Made by a program: the position numbers and the translations under genes. From Cytidiella melzeri (Eukaryota > Basidiomycota > Agaricomycetes > Polyporales > Irpicaceae), in NCBI GenBank assembly GCA_022592445.1, contig JABYQR010000012.1:234547-298546 (forward strand): a stretch of 64,000 bases of DNA, written 5' to 3'. This document shows, piece after piece, positions 20,107 through 32,474 of this stretch (within the stretch, counting starts at the first letter, position 1; each line of letters begins with the position of its first letter). The notes below the pieces were generated by a model. That model saw only the letters and a list, made by a program, of their open reading frames with translations, was not told the origin of the DNA and did no database searches.

Positions 20107-21049
20107 ATGCCAGGATTTGGACAAGATGTGATAATATGTCTCGGTGACTCGCTCACCCAACGTGCATCGCGCCCAGGCGGGTTCGTGCAATTGCTCTCGC
20201 GCAAGTGCCAAATCTATCTCCGATGTACCGAAAGCTGACGTGTCTCCAGAGGCCTACGTCCGAAAATTAGACGTGTTGAATAGAGGATATGGCGGATATA
20301 ACAGTCTATGGACACTGGCTGTGCTCAAACAGGTGGGTACTATCACTTGATGCCATCCTCCCGCGCTGCTCTGACAGTGTACTTAACAAACTACACGCTG
20401 CTATGATATCCGACAGTGTCTTCCCAAGCGTAGCGAAGTCACACCTGCTTCGCCCAAGATACATCTGTTGACGGTCTGGCTGGGGGCTAACGACTCCGTG
20501 CTTGAGTGGAAGAAACAGCATGTCCCGATTCCAGCATTCAAGAAGGCTCTGACAGAGATCGTCCACACTGTTACCTCCCCCTCTTCCGAGTACTATTCCC
20601 CGGAAACAAAGGTCATACTCCTCAGTCCCCCTCCTATAAACACGATTCAGCGTGCTGCGGACCTGGCAAGTCGTGGTCAGCCACTCGACCGGAGTTTCGA
20701 TCACACGGCGAGATACGCTGAGGTGGTCAGGCAGGTCTCAGCGGAGGAGAACGTCCCATTCGTTGACGTTTACGAACGGCTCTGGGAATTATGCGGCCAG
20801 GATGAGAAGAGACTAGAACAGTATATGGTGGACGGTCTGCATGTCAACGATGAAGCATACGGGGTGAGTCATTCATTCCAGTTGATGCGATGTAGGACTA
20901 TGGCTGAGCAAGGTGGTTGTCAGATTATCTACGAAGATTTGATACAGGCCATAAGAACTCACTATCCCGAACTTGATCCTGAGTACCTGCAGCCCGTGTT
21001 CCCAACGTATGTGTCAGACTCTTTCTCCTCAGCACATGCGGGTCGCTGA
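20107..21049 (+). CDS. GDSL-type esterase, isoamyl-acetate-hydrolysing (IAH1) type, copy 1
   Basis: Four exons (20107-20200, 20250-20332, 20417-20863, 20924-21049) give 249 residues, normal for this family. Catalytic blocks are in order: CLGDSLTQ (Ser nucleophile) near residue 12, GAND in the middle, and the Asp/His block DGLH near residue 200. The family hydrolyses short acyl esters. No signal peptide is seen, so it is probably intracellular. Exon 1 (94 nt) and exon 2 (83 nt) match copy 2 exactly in length and phase, which supports the model. The first intron has a GC donor (GCAAGT). The last intron (60 nt) has no in-frame stop and could be retained. Confidence 0.9.
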
Positions 21050-21644
21050 TTTAGTGTTGACCGTTAGGTGGGACCAATTAGATCAGCATAATCCTAATCC
21101 TCAAAGTAGAGCGATTATCTAGAGCACGCATTCTTGTTTGTTTGGCAAACTTGATACTCAACATGCAGGTTTGCGCGGAGTGTCTTGAGCTTCCACGCAA
21201 TGTCTGGAGAACACGAAGAACCTGGTGCGTTCATGCTGTCTTGTCAGGGAGCGCTTCTTGATTGCTTAGATACTCATGGAGACCTTGCTGCATACTACAG
21301 TCAAGACATTTGCTCAGAGACTCTCGCTCGTCGTGGAGATTGAGCAAGTGCAAAGCTGACCGGAGTACTTGTACAGTTGTACTCAGTATACTCTTCAGTA
21401 ACGCCTGTCTCTGCAATTTAGGCACAAGTCAAAGTGAGCCAAACAATAACCTGTATGTCGTGTAAACATTCCTTGTTATCTACATATACAACATAGAGTC
21501 CAGGTGACTTAACATAGTACACGTTGTGTGAACAGCTGGGAGTTTTTTTTTTCTCGGAACGGAAGCCCGTCTGAGTCGCTCGCCATAACTTACAGTGATG
21601 GGCTCGGATGTGTGTCATTCCTAGCCAGGACCTGTATCTCTACC
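21050..21644. other. Intergenic between the tandem GDSL genes
   Basis: No supported gene is seen. A T9 run lies near 21542. Short open frames here have no recognisable content. Confidence 0.5.
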
Positions 21645-22562
21645 ATGGCAGGTTACGTGCAGGATTGTGTTTTACTGCTAGGTGACTCGATTACACAGGG
21701 ATCAGCAGTCCCTGGTGGGATACACCAGCAGCTATCCGGTGAGTACTCTCTTATAAGTAGTACTAGCTGCGCAGAACACACCATGAACTGAATTTACATC
21801 AATAAATGTAGATGTATATCAGAGAAAGCTCGATATCCTCAATCGTGGCTTTAGTGGCTACAACTCCAGGTGGGCCATCCCCGTATTTGAGAAAGTAAGT
21901 CCCTAGTCCACCACCACCGACGAAATCACGCATAGCTGAACCGCGAGTCTTGTGCCCGCTGCCCTACTTAGGTCCTCGCGAAAAAGTCCGCGAGAGCGAA
22001 CCTCCCAGACGTTCGCCTCCTCACCATCTGGTTTGGCGCGAACGACGCAGTCGAGCCAGGCGGGCACCAGCACGTACCTCTGCCCGAATACTCGGAGAAC
22101 TTGAGCAAGCTCGTCAAGATGGTCAAGTCTCCATCGTCCGAGTGGTACTCGCCAGAAACTCGCATCATCTTGCTCACCCCTCCTCCGGTGAACACATACC
22201 AATGGGCTCAGTTCCTTCGCACCTGCGACGAGCCTCGAGAGACGTCGGATAGGACGGTGGAACGTACAAAGACGTACGCTGACGCTGCGATCGAGGTGGG
22301 GAAGAAGGAAGGCGTGCCTGCTCTCAATCTGTTCGGGCTTTTCTGGGATGCAGCGGGTGGTGAAGAGAAGAATCTGGACAAGTTTTTGAGCGATGGGCTG
22401 CATCTCACTGCAGAAGGGTACAAGGTAGCAGAAATATTACGCCCATACGCGAAGGGGGATTGATGCGTTTCTCAGCTGGTTTATGATGCACTCATGGAAT
22501 GCATCAGCAAGGAATATCCTGAACTGCGTCCTGATAAAGTTGGGACGGCGTATCCTGAGTAA
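21645..22562 (+). CDS. GDSL-type esterase, IAH1 type, copy 2
   Basis: Four exons (21645-21738, 21812-21894, 21972-22424, 22476-22562) give 238 residues. Motifs are LLGDSITQ near residue 10, WFGAND in the middle and DGLHLTAEGY near the end, giving the Ser/Asp/His triad. It shares exon lengths, phases and much sequence with copy 1 (for example SPSSE(Y/W)YSPET), so the two arose by tandem duplication. All introns here are GT-AG. The likely role is hydrolysis of small esters in the cytosol. The natural substrate is unknown. Confidence 0.92.
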
Positions 22563-22987
22563 GTCACTTTCCATGTAGACTATGTGATGCTTTTTTGAAA
22601 CATCGATTGAACATGTTCTATAGCTGGAAAAGAGTCAATACGGCAAATTACATGTCCCTTCTCAAGGAGCCCCTTGTCAGCAAGTCTTCCGCTTGAACAT
22701 ACCCAGGGGACGGGGATCAATGACCTCAAAGGGTCAGCCAGACAGTAGAAAATTGTACTCACCACAATGTCCCAACAAGATCAGACCATTGGAATCAATG
22801 ATGATGACTGCGATGCGATTTCAGAGTAGATCCAGTAACAACAGGAGACGAAAACGAAAGCAATTGCGACGACACGAAACTTGAGGCACTCTCAAGAGTA
22901 CTTCACTGTAAGCAAAAGTGGTACGATGGTGGACGATTATCCATGATATGCTATAGGAGTAGCCTCAGTGTAACATCTGCCACCACC
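22563..22987. other. Intergenic, converging 3' ends
   Basis: This lies between the end of the second esterase and the end of the minus-strand gene at 22988. Nothing coding is supported. Confidence 0.5.
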
Positions 22988-23869
22988 TCAGTTGAAGTGA
23001 GAGTAGTGCCCAGGCACACGTAACCGACACTTCTCGCAGTCCAGTCGTGGTCCCATCGTCAGGCGTAGCCTTTTCGGAGGAGATAGAGGTAAAGCAATAT
23101 CTTCTGGCTGTAGATCCATCGGGCGGGCAGGCGTCGATGGAGAAAGGAACGTGGTACCGTCAAGAGGAGGGGTTTGCGACGGCTGGCCAGAGGAGCTAAA
23201 AATGCAGGATGAGAGTAATTGAGATGAAGGTAAGTCGTAACCGTTTGCAGCACTCGAAATCGGCGGAACACTTGTCGAAGCAAGTGGGTGCATGGCTACA
23301 GAGCCACTGTCTCCCAGAGGAATCGAGTACTGTGCAGAGTTTGAAGAGAGATCAGACATCCGCTCGTCGTCGTTGGCATCGTTCATGTTCTGCAATTACC
23401 GCAAGGCACCCGTCAGAAAGCAGCGTCAACGGAAAGCACGCGGTCTCGACACACAATGTCATCAAAATCACCGTCCCGTCTGTCAGACACGAGCGACAAG
23501 ACAGAACCAGCACCTTCGGCAGCGGAGGAGGCCTTCGAGTCGTTCTCTTCCTCAATCGCCGACGGACTGGCCTGATCCCTACCGATCCTCAGTCCACGCG
23601 TTCTCGAGACCCAATCCTCCGATATCTGACGCTGCCTCAACGCGGGCGGTGCTACCGGCCGGCAAGCAGCAAACATCGAGTTCGTGACACCGCCCAGAGA
23701 AGGGCGTTTCTAGATGTGATGTGTGTGCCATAAGTTCTGTTCTTACGCTCTGGGCTGTATGAGTGACGCGTACATTGGGTCTGTCCAAGGAGCTGGGCGA
23801 GGTAGGCGAGCGTGGTCGCTTGGAGGACCGCAATGTGCGGAAAGAGGGGGAGCGCGTGTCGATGTCCAT
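22988..23869 (-). CDS. Short Ser/Pro-rich protein with a C-terminal Cys/His motif
   Basis: The function is not recognised. The start chosen is ATG at 23869 (MDIDTRSPSF), about 85 nt below a TATA box. The reading continues through two probable introns (near 23651-23705 and 23393-23446) and ends with a conserved-looking tail, LDCEKCRLRVPGHYSHF. That tail has a CxxC pair and two His residues and could bind metal. I recall similar tails in uncharacterised agaricomycete proteins, but this is only an impression. The middle is acidic and low in complexity. The second splice join (RDR into NMNDANDD) keeps frame well. The first is less certain. Confidence 0.6.
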
Positions 23870-23953
23870 GGTCAGGACTTGAAGAGAGGGAGGGTAGACG
23901 TGGTCTTGTACGTGGTGGTCGGAAAGTAAGTACATAATCGAGGAGGCTGGCTT

Positions 23954-23960
23954 TATATAT
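23954..23960 (-). promoter_or_regulatory. TATA box of the 22988-23869 gene
   Basis: TATATAA on the minus strand, about 85 nt upstream of the chosen ATG at 23869. Confidence 0.5.
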
Positions 23961-24226
23961 GCCGTGGTGGTGGTCATTGGGGAAAGACAGAAATCGTGCC
24001 CATGGGCCACACTGTTTAGACGCCTTCTGCCATCAGGCTTTGTATCGGTCCTTTGTCGCAAATGTACGCAAGTCCTATACATCTGTCTAGTGGTTACAGA
24101 TTTCTACGGATCGATGACTATATCTACAAATTTATTACAGCACGATGCAATCAAAGAGCAAGACTACCACTTCCGCAAGAAAGGTTCGTTGTTCAAACCA
24201 CTTTTCTATGGGCGAGGACGAGTACC

Positions 24227-26937
24227 TCAAGCCTGGACGTTGAGACCACCACGGGGCAGTCTGGGCTCTCCGGGCTGGTATGGCTCGCCACACTCGGTCC
24301 TCAGCAAGTCGTTGAGCCAGGCACCCTTGGGCTGAATTTTGACACCGCGGGAAGCGTACATAACAGCGAGGTACATCCATGCGGCAGCGTTACCGACAGT
24401 GCCAACCTCGTCAGAGACGTGGGTCTTGGCATATTCGCACATGTCGTCGTACAAATCATCGTCGGTGTACAGGTCGTACATGTGCTTGGCGACAGCATCG
24501 TTGTCGCCGACGTCGCACAGGTAGCCGCTCTTGCCGTGCTCGATCTGGAGAGGAATACCACCAGTGCGGGAAGCGATGACAGGCTTGCCAGCATGCAACG
24601 CTTCGGAGACCTTGACCTCGAAGCCCTCACGGGTAGAGAGTTGCAAAGCGAATTTGGCATTAGCCATAAGAACATTCAGGACTGTCTCGCGCAATCAGCT
24701 TGCCGGGTCTATGTAGCACTATACACAACAACTTACGCTGATCACTCGGTGGGCACCTCATGTAGACAATGTCCTTAGCATACTCCTTGTACGTCTCGTT
24801 GACGAGATGGGCGACCTGGTCGTAGATGATACTGGCATCGGGGTCATCGACGGCACCGTGACCGCAAATGAGCAGCTGCGGAATTTCTTCCGGAGAGACC
24901 TTGCCCTTGAGGAGGACCCGGAATTTTGCGTAGGAGTCGAGGACGTTCGGAATACCCTTCGAAGGGTCGAAACGAGCGATCTGTACGATGTATTCCCGAG
25001 CGGGCCATCCGAGCTCGTGCATCTTCTCCTTAGTGCATAGATTGCGGAATTCGCCCATGTAGTACTGAGTGTCCCATGCCGCCAGCTCCTTGTTAAGGCC
25101 ATCGAGCCTTCATAATACGCCATGAGTTGATGGTATCGCGTTTCGGTAATGGGGTGACTCACCAGTCAGTGGCAGCACCGAGCAGAGTGAGCTTGTCGAT
25201 AGGAACATCACTGGGCACAAACTTGTTCACGGGGTGGCTGATGAAAAGATCGGCATGTCTGATGTTGTTCCACAGGTACTGCCAGACCTCCTCCTGGGGA
25301 GAGCCTTGGATATGGACAAGATCGCTACGGATCTCAATATGGGAGCGGTAGATGATAGGAAGCTCAGGTCGGACTTTCTTGATCAAGGGAATCAGACCAG
25401 GCATCTGGGGGTCATCTGGAGTGGGGACATAGTCGTTGTCAGCCGCCATTTAGCTGCGTGGGGATGCTATAGCGTACCGATAAAGGCGATGTCGACGCCG
25501 CCTGGGGCGAGTGGCCCACCTGGTGCGGTCCATCGCAGACCGTTCTTGAGAATCCAGGCGTCAAAGTTGTCTTTCTGCTCCTTAGTCAAACGGAGCTTGG
25601 GATCGGCGACACCTTGGAGGATGTTGTGGTTGTTCTTCGTGGTTCGGAACACAGAAGGAGACGGGTTTGGAACATACCTACCAGGACAGTTAGTGTGTCA
25701 CGGAGCGGGGCATGCACAATAGACTTGTACGGCATGCAAAAAGCCTTCACTCACCAGGCACAGTCGACATCGAGCGCGTTGAAAAATCGGATGAGCGCGT
25801 GACGCATCTGTCACCAAAAGGGACTTTGATTCAGTGTGCAGCGTGGCATAAATCGACATGATTACTCACCAGGGCCACACCGCCTGTATATGCCGGATGG
25901 AATTTCACACACAAGAGAAACCCGTTAGCGATCAATCACCGCGTGTGCACCATGTGTGGGGTAAACCCCGCACTCACCTCCTTGGGGAGTGGAGGAGAAG
26001 AAGCCAAGTTTGATCTTCTTTTCACGGAGTTCGTCAGCCAATTTGATAACGGAGTTCCATGTGCCTTTTCCGACAGTCTTCTGGAACTCGCTGAGATCGT
26101 CAATGAGATGGATCTTGCCACCGGCATCGACTGCGACTTGGTTGCGAGCCGCGATGCTGAGACGAGGGTTGTTTCCGGGACCGAAGTACATGATGCACTT
26201 GCGTGCCGCAGAATCGGCTTGTTCATCAACGGTTCGAAGAATTGGGAACTTCTGGTCCACTCCTGTGGTCAGTTTCGAGCTGTCTTGAAGGTGGTCAGCG
26301 TCGACGTAGACCGTGGGTGTCTCGGCACCAGAAGGGACGTAAGAGCCAGTGGTGGAGGAGACGCGGTGCTTGATGTTGGGACGAGTCACGGAATCGGTGT
26401 GGAAAGGCTTGATGTTGAAGACAATGGGCACGATGTCTAATTCAAGCCAGAGACGAGTGCACAGGTTGGGAGCCTTAAGTGCTAGATCAGCGGCGCAATT
26501 GCCTGATGAGGATGGCACGTACCTCCTTCAGAAGACTGAGCGTTACGCCTGCTCCAAGGAACTTGCAAAGATGCTCTGTGGAAAACTTGCGAATCGTGGA
26601 GATGACGTGCTTCTCGATGGCCTCGGATTGCGCATCGGGCTCAGTCGCGTCGTAGGGCACGAGAGCGGAGGCGAAATCGGTGTTGTAAACCGAGTCGTGA
26701 ACGGAAATTGCGACCTCGAAGGACGTGCCATTGTTCACGACAGTACCGGCGATACCTGCCCACATCGGCTAAGGACAGGACGTGAGGTGATGAGCGTGTT
26801 GAAGATGCGATTGATCAGACACTCACGGTGAGGCTCGCAAAGCCGGTGACGTTTGGCCGTTTTGCAGAGACGACACTAGAGAGCCTGCGACGAAGGGCTT
26901 CTGAGCCATGGGACTGAAACTGGTGTGGGGGAGCCAT
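24227..26937 (-). CDS. Trehalose phosphorylase (retaining, GT4 family)
   Basis: It catalyses reversible phosphorolysis of trehalose to glucose 1-phosphate and glucose in the cytosol, a carbon-storage step typical of basidiomycetes. ATG at 26937 opens MAPPHQFQSHGSEALRRRL. Exons run through at least eight introns, for example 26769-26826 and 26474-26522. Diagnostic segments: MWAGIAGTVVNN, NIKPFHTDSVTRPN, KNNHNILQGV, YRSHIEIR, VARFDPSKG-like (IARFDPSKGIPN), ICGHGAVDDPDAS and the GT4 E-x7-E motif EGFEVKVSE. The order and inferred length match the fungal enzyme, and the C-terminus (LPRGGLNVQA) is present. No damage is seen. It is transcribed away from the BRF-like gene. Confidence 0.95.
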
Positions 26938-26987
26938 GGTTGTTGTGAGGGTCGAGGGGGAAGACAAGTGGAGGACTGAGATAAGGC

Positions 26988-26994
26988 TTATATA
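26988..26994 (-). promoter_or_regulatory. TATA box of the trehalose phosphorylase gene
   Basis: TATATAA on the minus strand, about 52 nt upstream of the ATG at 26937. Confidence 0.6.
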
Positions 26995-26999
26995 GGAAG

Positions 27000-28333
27000 C
27001 GGGCGTTCGAGAAGACCGGAATTGGGAATGCTGGAAACTAAGTGGATGAAAAGAACTTTCTTTGCGTGTGTTGCGCGTGTGGAGGACCTCGACTTTCTGC
27101 TTTGCGTGGAGGCAGCAGCGCGGCTAGGGCATACGGTCATATCACGTGCATCCTAGCCGAGAACTGGCGCCACCTGCCCAGGCCTCTGCAGCTTTCCCTT
27201 CCTCTGCCATGCATATACCCAGTTCACAGTGTCTGCCACGGCGTCGACCCTCACCAGCACAACACTCTCACGAAAGACACTGCTGTCATCGGAACATAAT
27301 CCCAAGAAAAAGTCAGGAGGTGTGTCTTCTCCATGCGCCTGAGTCTGATGTGGGGAATGCCACTCGTTGGAGCCTGCCTATATGCGGAGGGTCAGTGTGC
27401 TGCCAGATGAGTGTGGGATTATATCACTCTCACCTTTTCGCTCGCGGCAATAGAGGTTGCAGGCCGGGATACTTAGGGAAATCAACGCTGCAGCGACGTG
27501 CACGCTTGTCTTAGCCCGGGAATCAGCCACTCAACTATGTCCTAGGATCTCGGACCATCTCACGCGCACGAACATGGCCATTCCCCAGCAGTTTTTGTCT
27601 GCCCCTGATTTAACGACCTTTCTGCACTTTAGAAAACACGCGGCATTGGTGTTACGTGGTTCAGCGATGAACATGTAAGCACCAAAGTTCTGACGACCGA
27701 AACCGAACTGTCTGCCGATGCACAGATTCCACGGCGAATTCTTGCTGCGTGTTGGACGCGAGTTTGGGAGCGTGACTTGGTTATCTGAACTAACGGAGGG
27801 GGTTGAGTGGCAGTAGTCAGATCTTCCAAGAACGGTCGTTCTTAGTACGCGTCAGGTGAGGACATGGGCAGAAATCTAGCTTGCAAGGTGTATGCTGCAT
27901 GGCGTGTTGTCTGGACATGTAGCGTAGTGGGTGCGGTACACAATCGTAATGCAAGGAAGAGACGGCGACGACATTTGCGTCGTCGCACTCTCTCGCGCGA
28001 TGTCACAAATGGTCACGCCCCACGATATCACGAAAGACGCCAGCTGCCGAACTTGGCTCCCAACGTCGACGAGCTCTGCTCGCAGCCCGCCCACCCCACT
28101 CCTCGTCGTCGAGGTCGACTTTACCCGCAAGCTTGCAGAGACCTGGCCAGCACGCCCGTTCAGACCGCTGCAGCAGGCCGTCAGGTGCCTGGTCTCCTCA
28201 ATCGAGCTGGCGTCCTGCCGGTCTAGCCCAACGCCACATATCGTCGCCTCCAGCGTACTTTGTCTTGCAGGGCCCCACGTACTTCGTTGAATCCTCTCGT
28301 TGGATTCTATCAAAGCATCAGAGGCTTCACTCA
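27000..28333. other. Divergent intergenic region with doubtful open frames
   Basis: It separates trehalose phosphorylase (-) from the BRF-like gene (+). Overlapping frames at 27931-28290 (+) and 27876-28370 (-) are open but show no domain, and they cannot both be genes. I leave them as unsupported. No other feature is seen. Confidence 0.5.
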
Positions 28334-30256
28334 ATGAACGACGGGACCTGTGCAGCATGTGGTGAGCCAACGATCTTCGAAGAAGAGCTCGGCTCTGCTA
28401 TCTGTACCTCCTGCGGCACGCTCGCAAACCCTTCCCAAAATATCCTGGACTCTCATCTAGAACACATTAACAGTTCGGGTCGTGACTATAATCCTCAAAG
28501 TATCGCTGTTGCTGGAGGTAGCACATTGAAGGGCAGAAATGGTCACTCCTTAGCGGGGCAAGACAAGGAGGCGCGAGACAGAAGGAACACTGTGCGTGAC
28601 TCTCGTCAAACTTTATACTATCTTTTCCTTGGGAGTTCAACGTCCAACGCAGCTTGCCATGCACGAGTTCATCAAGACAATTGCCAGCAGGGTTTCGCAC
28701 CCCGGATCAGCGCTGCGTGCGCAGACCATCTTTGATCAAGCTATGTCAAGAGGCAGGTTTCGGTGGGGACGTAAAGCAAAACGAATATCTGGTGCATCTC
28801 TTGCATTAGCGTTACGTGAAGCCCGCAAGAACGTATCTCTTCGAGAAATTGCAGTAAGCATAGTCAGCTCAGACTCACGAGCTATAACTCACGATCTTTT
28901 CTGCAATAGTATCTGATTGAAGAGCCACTCGTTTCTCTTGCTCGGTCTTTCTCAAACATATGCTCTCTTCTCCAGCTGAAGGTGGACCTTTTCGAGCCAG
29001 CACAGCATCTACCTCCCCTCGAGAGTCATTTGATGACACTCATCCGGACTCCAAAGGAAAGCCCGTTACCCAAAGCACTCGTCACTGCGCTAACACCTCT
29101 CATCCCCCGGCTTGCTGCCGTACGAAACACAGTTACCTCACTTGCCACGCTAGTCGCCCGAGTTGATGAGTTGGCGAATCTACCTACTGCGCCTTCCGCC
29201 TGCGCGCTGCTCATCCTCGCACTAGAAGGTGAGCTCTCTGCGTCTCTACCAAACGCAGGGGCATTGGCACAAGCTCTAGGGACGCGCCTCGGCGTGAGCA
29301 AAGCCGTCGTCATGCAGCGCTATAAAGCGGTATACGACCTTGTTGAGGAATATATCAAAGAGGTTCCTTGGCTTGATTCGCACGATCGCAGGCCCGGTAA
29401 GGGTAGGTCGAAGGTCGCTAAACGAGTAGTAGTGGCCAAAGGCTTGAAAGACGTTGTACAGTTTCAGGACGAGATATGGGGGGCGAAGTTTGCCGGGACC
29501 GAGAATCCTGTCTTGATGCTGGAGACCGACACTGACGAAGATGATGTGATCTCAGCGGAGGGCTCTGTGTGCTCGGCTGGTACTTACGCCAGTACAGCAA
29601 GCAGAAGTCATTCAGCGCCGCCCTACAAGAAACGTAAAACACGTTACGACCGTCACGTAGCAGAGCTCTCACGTTCCTTGCTACAACCCCACATCGGGAC
29701 TTCTGGCGCAGGCACCTCTCCGTCGGAAGCCAGTCATGATCTGTTCCAACACTTCCTCACAGCAGATGATTCTACTCTTTCACATGCTTTCTCACATCCA
29801 CCGACGCGTCTCCAGATCCTCGCGAACTTGCGCGGAGGTGACCACGCGATTGGAGACGACGAACTCTTTGACAACGGTGAACTGGAAGGCTTTTTGAGAA
29901 GCCCTGCCGAAGTGGACGCTCTGCGGACGACTTTGAATTGGGACGACGTCTCTCCAGAAGACGTTGGAGATACAAAGCACAAGAAGAGGAAACGGTCTAA
30001 TGAGGATGCCGGTGAGGACGCAACAAGGACGCAGAGGATCGATACGGACGTTCTCGCTCGCCTCCTTGATCCTTCGACAACTATGGGGGAGGATGATTTT
30101 GATCCATGCACAGAGAAAGAGACAGAGGATGGGCGGAGCACACTAGACGGTCTTTCCCCACTAGGACGCTTGGTCGACGGTGAGGAAATTATCGAGGAAT
30201 GGCGACCTATGTCGCCTGGTGGCGGAGGGTACGATGATGACAGATACGATATCTAG
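28334..30256 (+). CDS. TFIIB/BRF1-like general transcription factor
   Basis: Three exons (28334-28591, 28653-28853, 28910-30256) give 601 residues. The N-terminal zinc ribbon has two Cys pairs (CAACGEP near residue 6, CTSCGTL near 27), as in TFIIB and BRF1. A cyclin-fold repeat follows (AMHEFIKTIASR, RGRFRWGRKAKRISGASLALALREARK, LREIA), then a second helical region to about residue 310. The C-terminal half is acidic and low in complexity, with a basic patch (KKRKTRYDRH) that may be a nuclear signal. By analogy it would recruit RNA polymerase III or II. The zinc ribbon plus long acidic tail favours BRF1, but this is inference. Introns are 61 and 56 nt. Confidence 0.75.
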
Positions 30257-31487
30257 GAGTTCATCTGGGAACCCAAGTCTATAGACCGTATTCTACATAT
30301 TGGATATTACCCGCGTCGTCGTAATGCCAGTGCTTGGAATGTTCGCATTGCCTTACCGTGTGTCAGCTGTACAGTGGGCACTCCCAGCAATTGCAAAATG
30401 AGCGCAGAATATGATAGTACACAATTCGAATATTTCCATCTGTGCGATTTACAAGATGTAGCTGCATGCCGCTACCTCCACACCGCGCTGGAATCTCACA
30501 GCAAAACCGGTACAAACTTTTGAGGCGCATGTTGGTTTCCCTCTCGACGTCAGCGGATGTGAGCCGCCAGCGTCGAAAGGTACTTATCCTGGGGACCACG
30601 AAAAGGTCTGCGCCAGGACAGCCGAAGCTGCCCTCCCCCAGGAACGGAACCCATTGGACCTGACATAATTCGCGTTAGCGACTGTTACATGCGCGGATAG
30701 AACGATTGTACTTGCCAATCGCGGTAAAGACGTCCGCCGTACTAAGGGTCATGAGGCGGGCCACCCCACGACACCTTACCCCAATTCAGCTGTAAACTCG
30801 GGAACTAGATGACAGCGTTCAGCGAATGTGTTCAAAGCAGAAGCAAAGGAGCTGAAAACCCTCGGTGGACGTTCAGACCTCGAGGCGAGTCAGGGACATG
30901 ACCCCTTCTTCCCCACCCTTTGGCCCTCCCGCCGACGTCGGCGATACCACAGTAAAGATCCGTCGGCTCTCGGGTCTTGAGCGCGTGCAGTGTCGTCCGT
31001 CCGTCGGCCTGTCTAAGAAAGAGAGAGAGAAGAAATTTGAGAGAAGCCTGAAAGTCAGTGTCGCAAATGGAGGAGAGAAGCATGAGCCCTGGACAACATG
31101 AGAGAGGAGAGGAGAAAAGAGAAGGGTCCGCAAATCCCAGTCCGAAGTCCGAATCATGGTCCAAGTGCAAGTGCAAGTCCACAGTCCCAACCCTGAATGT
31201 CCCAAGTCCAATGTCCCAATCCAATGTCCCAGTCCCATATCCCAGTCCATCTGTCTCCTCAGACCATATGCCTCGTTCCATACGCTTCATCGTGCTGCCC
31301 GTCGTATCCACCCAGCCTATCACCCCGCTGCCCTACCCAACAAATCTATTCCTCATCTCCAAACAGCGAATCATGGGAGCTGGCTGAAGGCAACAGACAA
31401 CCAACCGCGTTCGCGGGTGAGTATGCGTAATCCCTGTTCATTCTGAGTTAGCCTCCACGTGTGCAAGACCATCTTTGAATGAATAGC
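30257..31487. other. Intergenic, with a low-complexity tract
   Basis: No supported gene is seen. At 31150-31260 a degenerate 6-12-nt repeat built on CCAAGTCC/CCCAGTCC makes several frames open at once, so the open frames there (for example 31058-31387) are probably chance. Confidence 0.55.
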
Positions 31488-32474
31488 TTACCGGATGAGG
31501 AGACCGTTCTCCTCATGTAAGAATTGAGGAGGGATGCGCGCGCATTGAGGTGGCTGAACGAGATCTTCGTCGTAGTAATCACCGTCCGTGTCGATCTCGT
31601 CCTGCTCTGGCTCTGCGTCGAGAGTTTTGCGTTCCCAGGGAAAGGCGTACATCGGAACGCGGGGGTCGCGGCGGCACTCGCACGAATCCGCAACTAAGAG
31701 CTCGCTGTAGAAACCCTCCATACGTTCTGTAGTGTGCTCGAGTTCTGTGTTCAGATCGTCATTCTGGATCCTCACGAGCTCAAGAGCCACCACCAGTTCC
31801 TCCTTCTCAGCCTTCATCAGCTCCAGCGCAGCCTCCACGCTCTTGGCCGCCTCCCGTAATTCCTTCCCCTTCTCTCTTTCTTCAAGCAGCTCCTTCTCGA
31901 CCACCTGCCGGGCCACAGATTCCTTCTGCGCCTGACCAAACAGCCCTTCGCACTTCGCCGAAACTTGTTGCAGCCTCGCCTTGAAACCAATGACCTCTCG
32001 TTGACGGGTGCGCTCAGCTTGAACTGCGTTGCTGGAAGCGCGAGAGGTCTTGGCGATGGCTTGCTGAAGATATATGTTTTCATTTCTGATTTTGTTGAGT
32101 TCTGAGTGAGCGGCCTCGAGCTGGGACGTCGTGTCGAACCAGGTGACCATGAAGTTGTCGATCTTGGCTTTGAGCTCGTACACTTCGCCCTCCTTAGCTG
32201 TCAGTTGTTCGTTCCACCCTGCTGTCATGGCCTCGAAGTAGATGACCCTGCCCTTGAGCTCATTAGACTCTTGGAAAAGCACGGCGTTAACGGCTCTGAG
32301 GCGTCGGATTTCATTCTCGTAGTCAATACGAGTATATTGGGGTGTGTCTCCGGTGATCTGGGTATCACAGAGTCAGTGCGCCTGGTTAGCGTCGTCGACG
32401 AGGAAGGGTGAGGTAGTACTCACGGATGCACAGTCTCCAGCCGACGGGTTATAATAATGTTGGGCTGTCGACAT
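31488..32474 (-). CDS. Coiled-coil protein of unknown function
   Basis: Exon 1 (32424-32474, 17 codons, MSTAQHYYNPSAGDCAS) and exon 2 (31488-32357, 289 codons plus stop) join in frame across a 66-nt intron, giving 306 residues. From about residue 30 to 225 the sequence is a heptad-rich, Glu/Lys/Leu-rich coiled coil (for example EKELLEEREKGKELREAAKS). The C-terminal 80 residues are acidic with PRVPMYAFPWERK and DGDYYDEDL. No membrane segment or catalytic motif is seen. A TATA-like element (about 32584-32591) lies 110 nt upstream. Family not recognised. Confidence 0.8.

Noticed and set aside
27876..28370. Open frames on both strands upstream of the BRF-like gene
   Set aside because: They overlap each other, have no domain, and cover the likely promoter.
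31058..31446. Three overlapping plus-strand frames
   Set aside because: A short degenerate repeat (CCCAGTCC type) keeps all frames open. No protein-like conservation.
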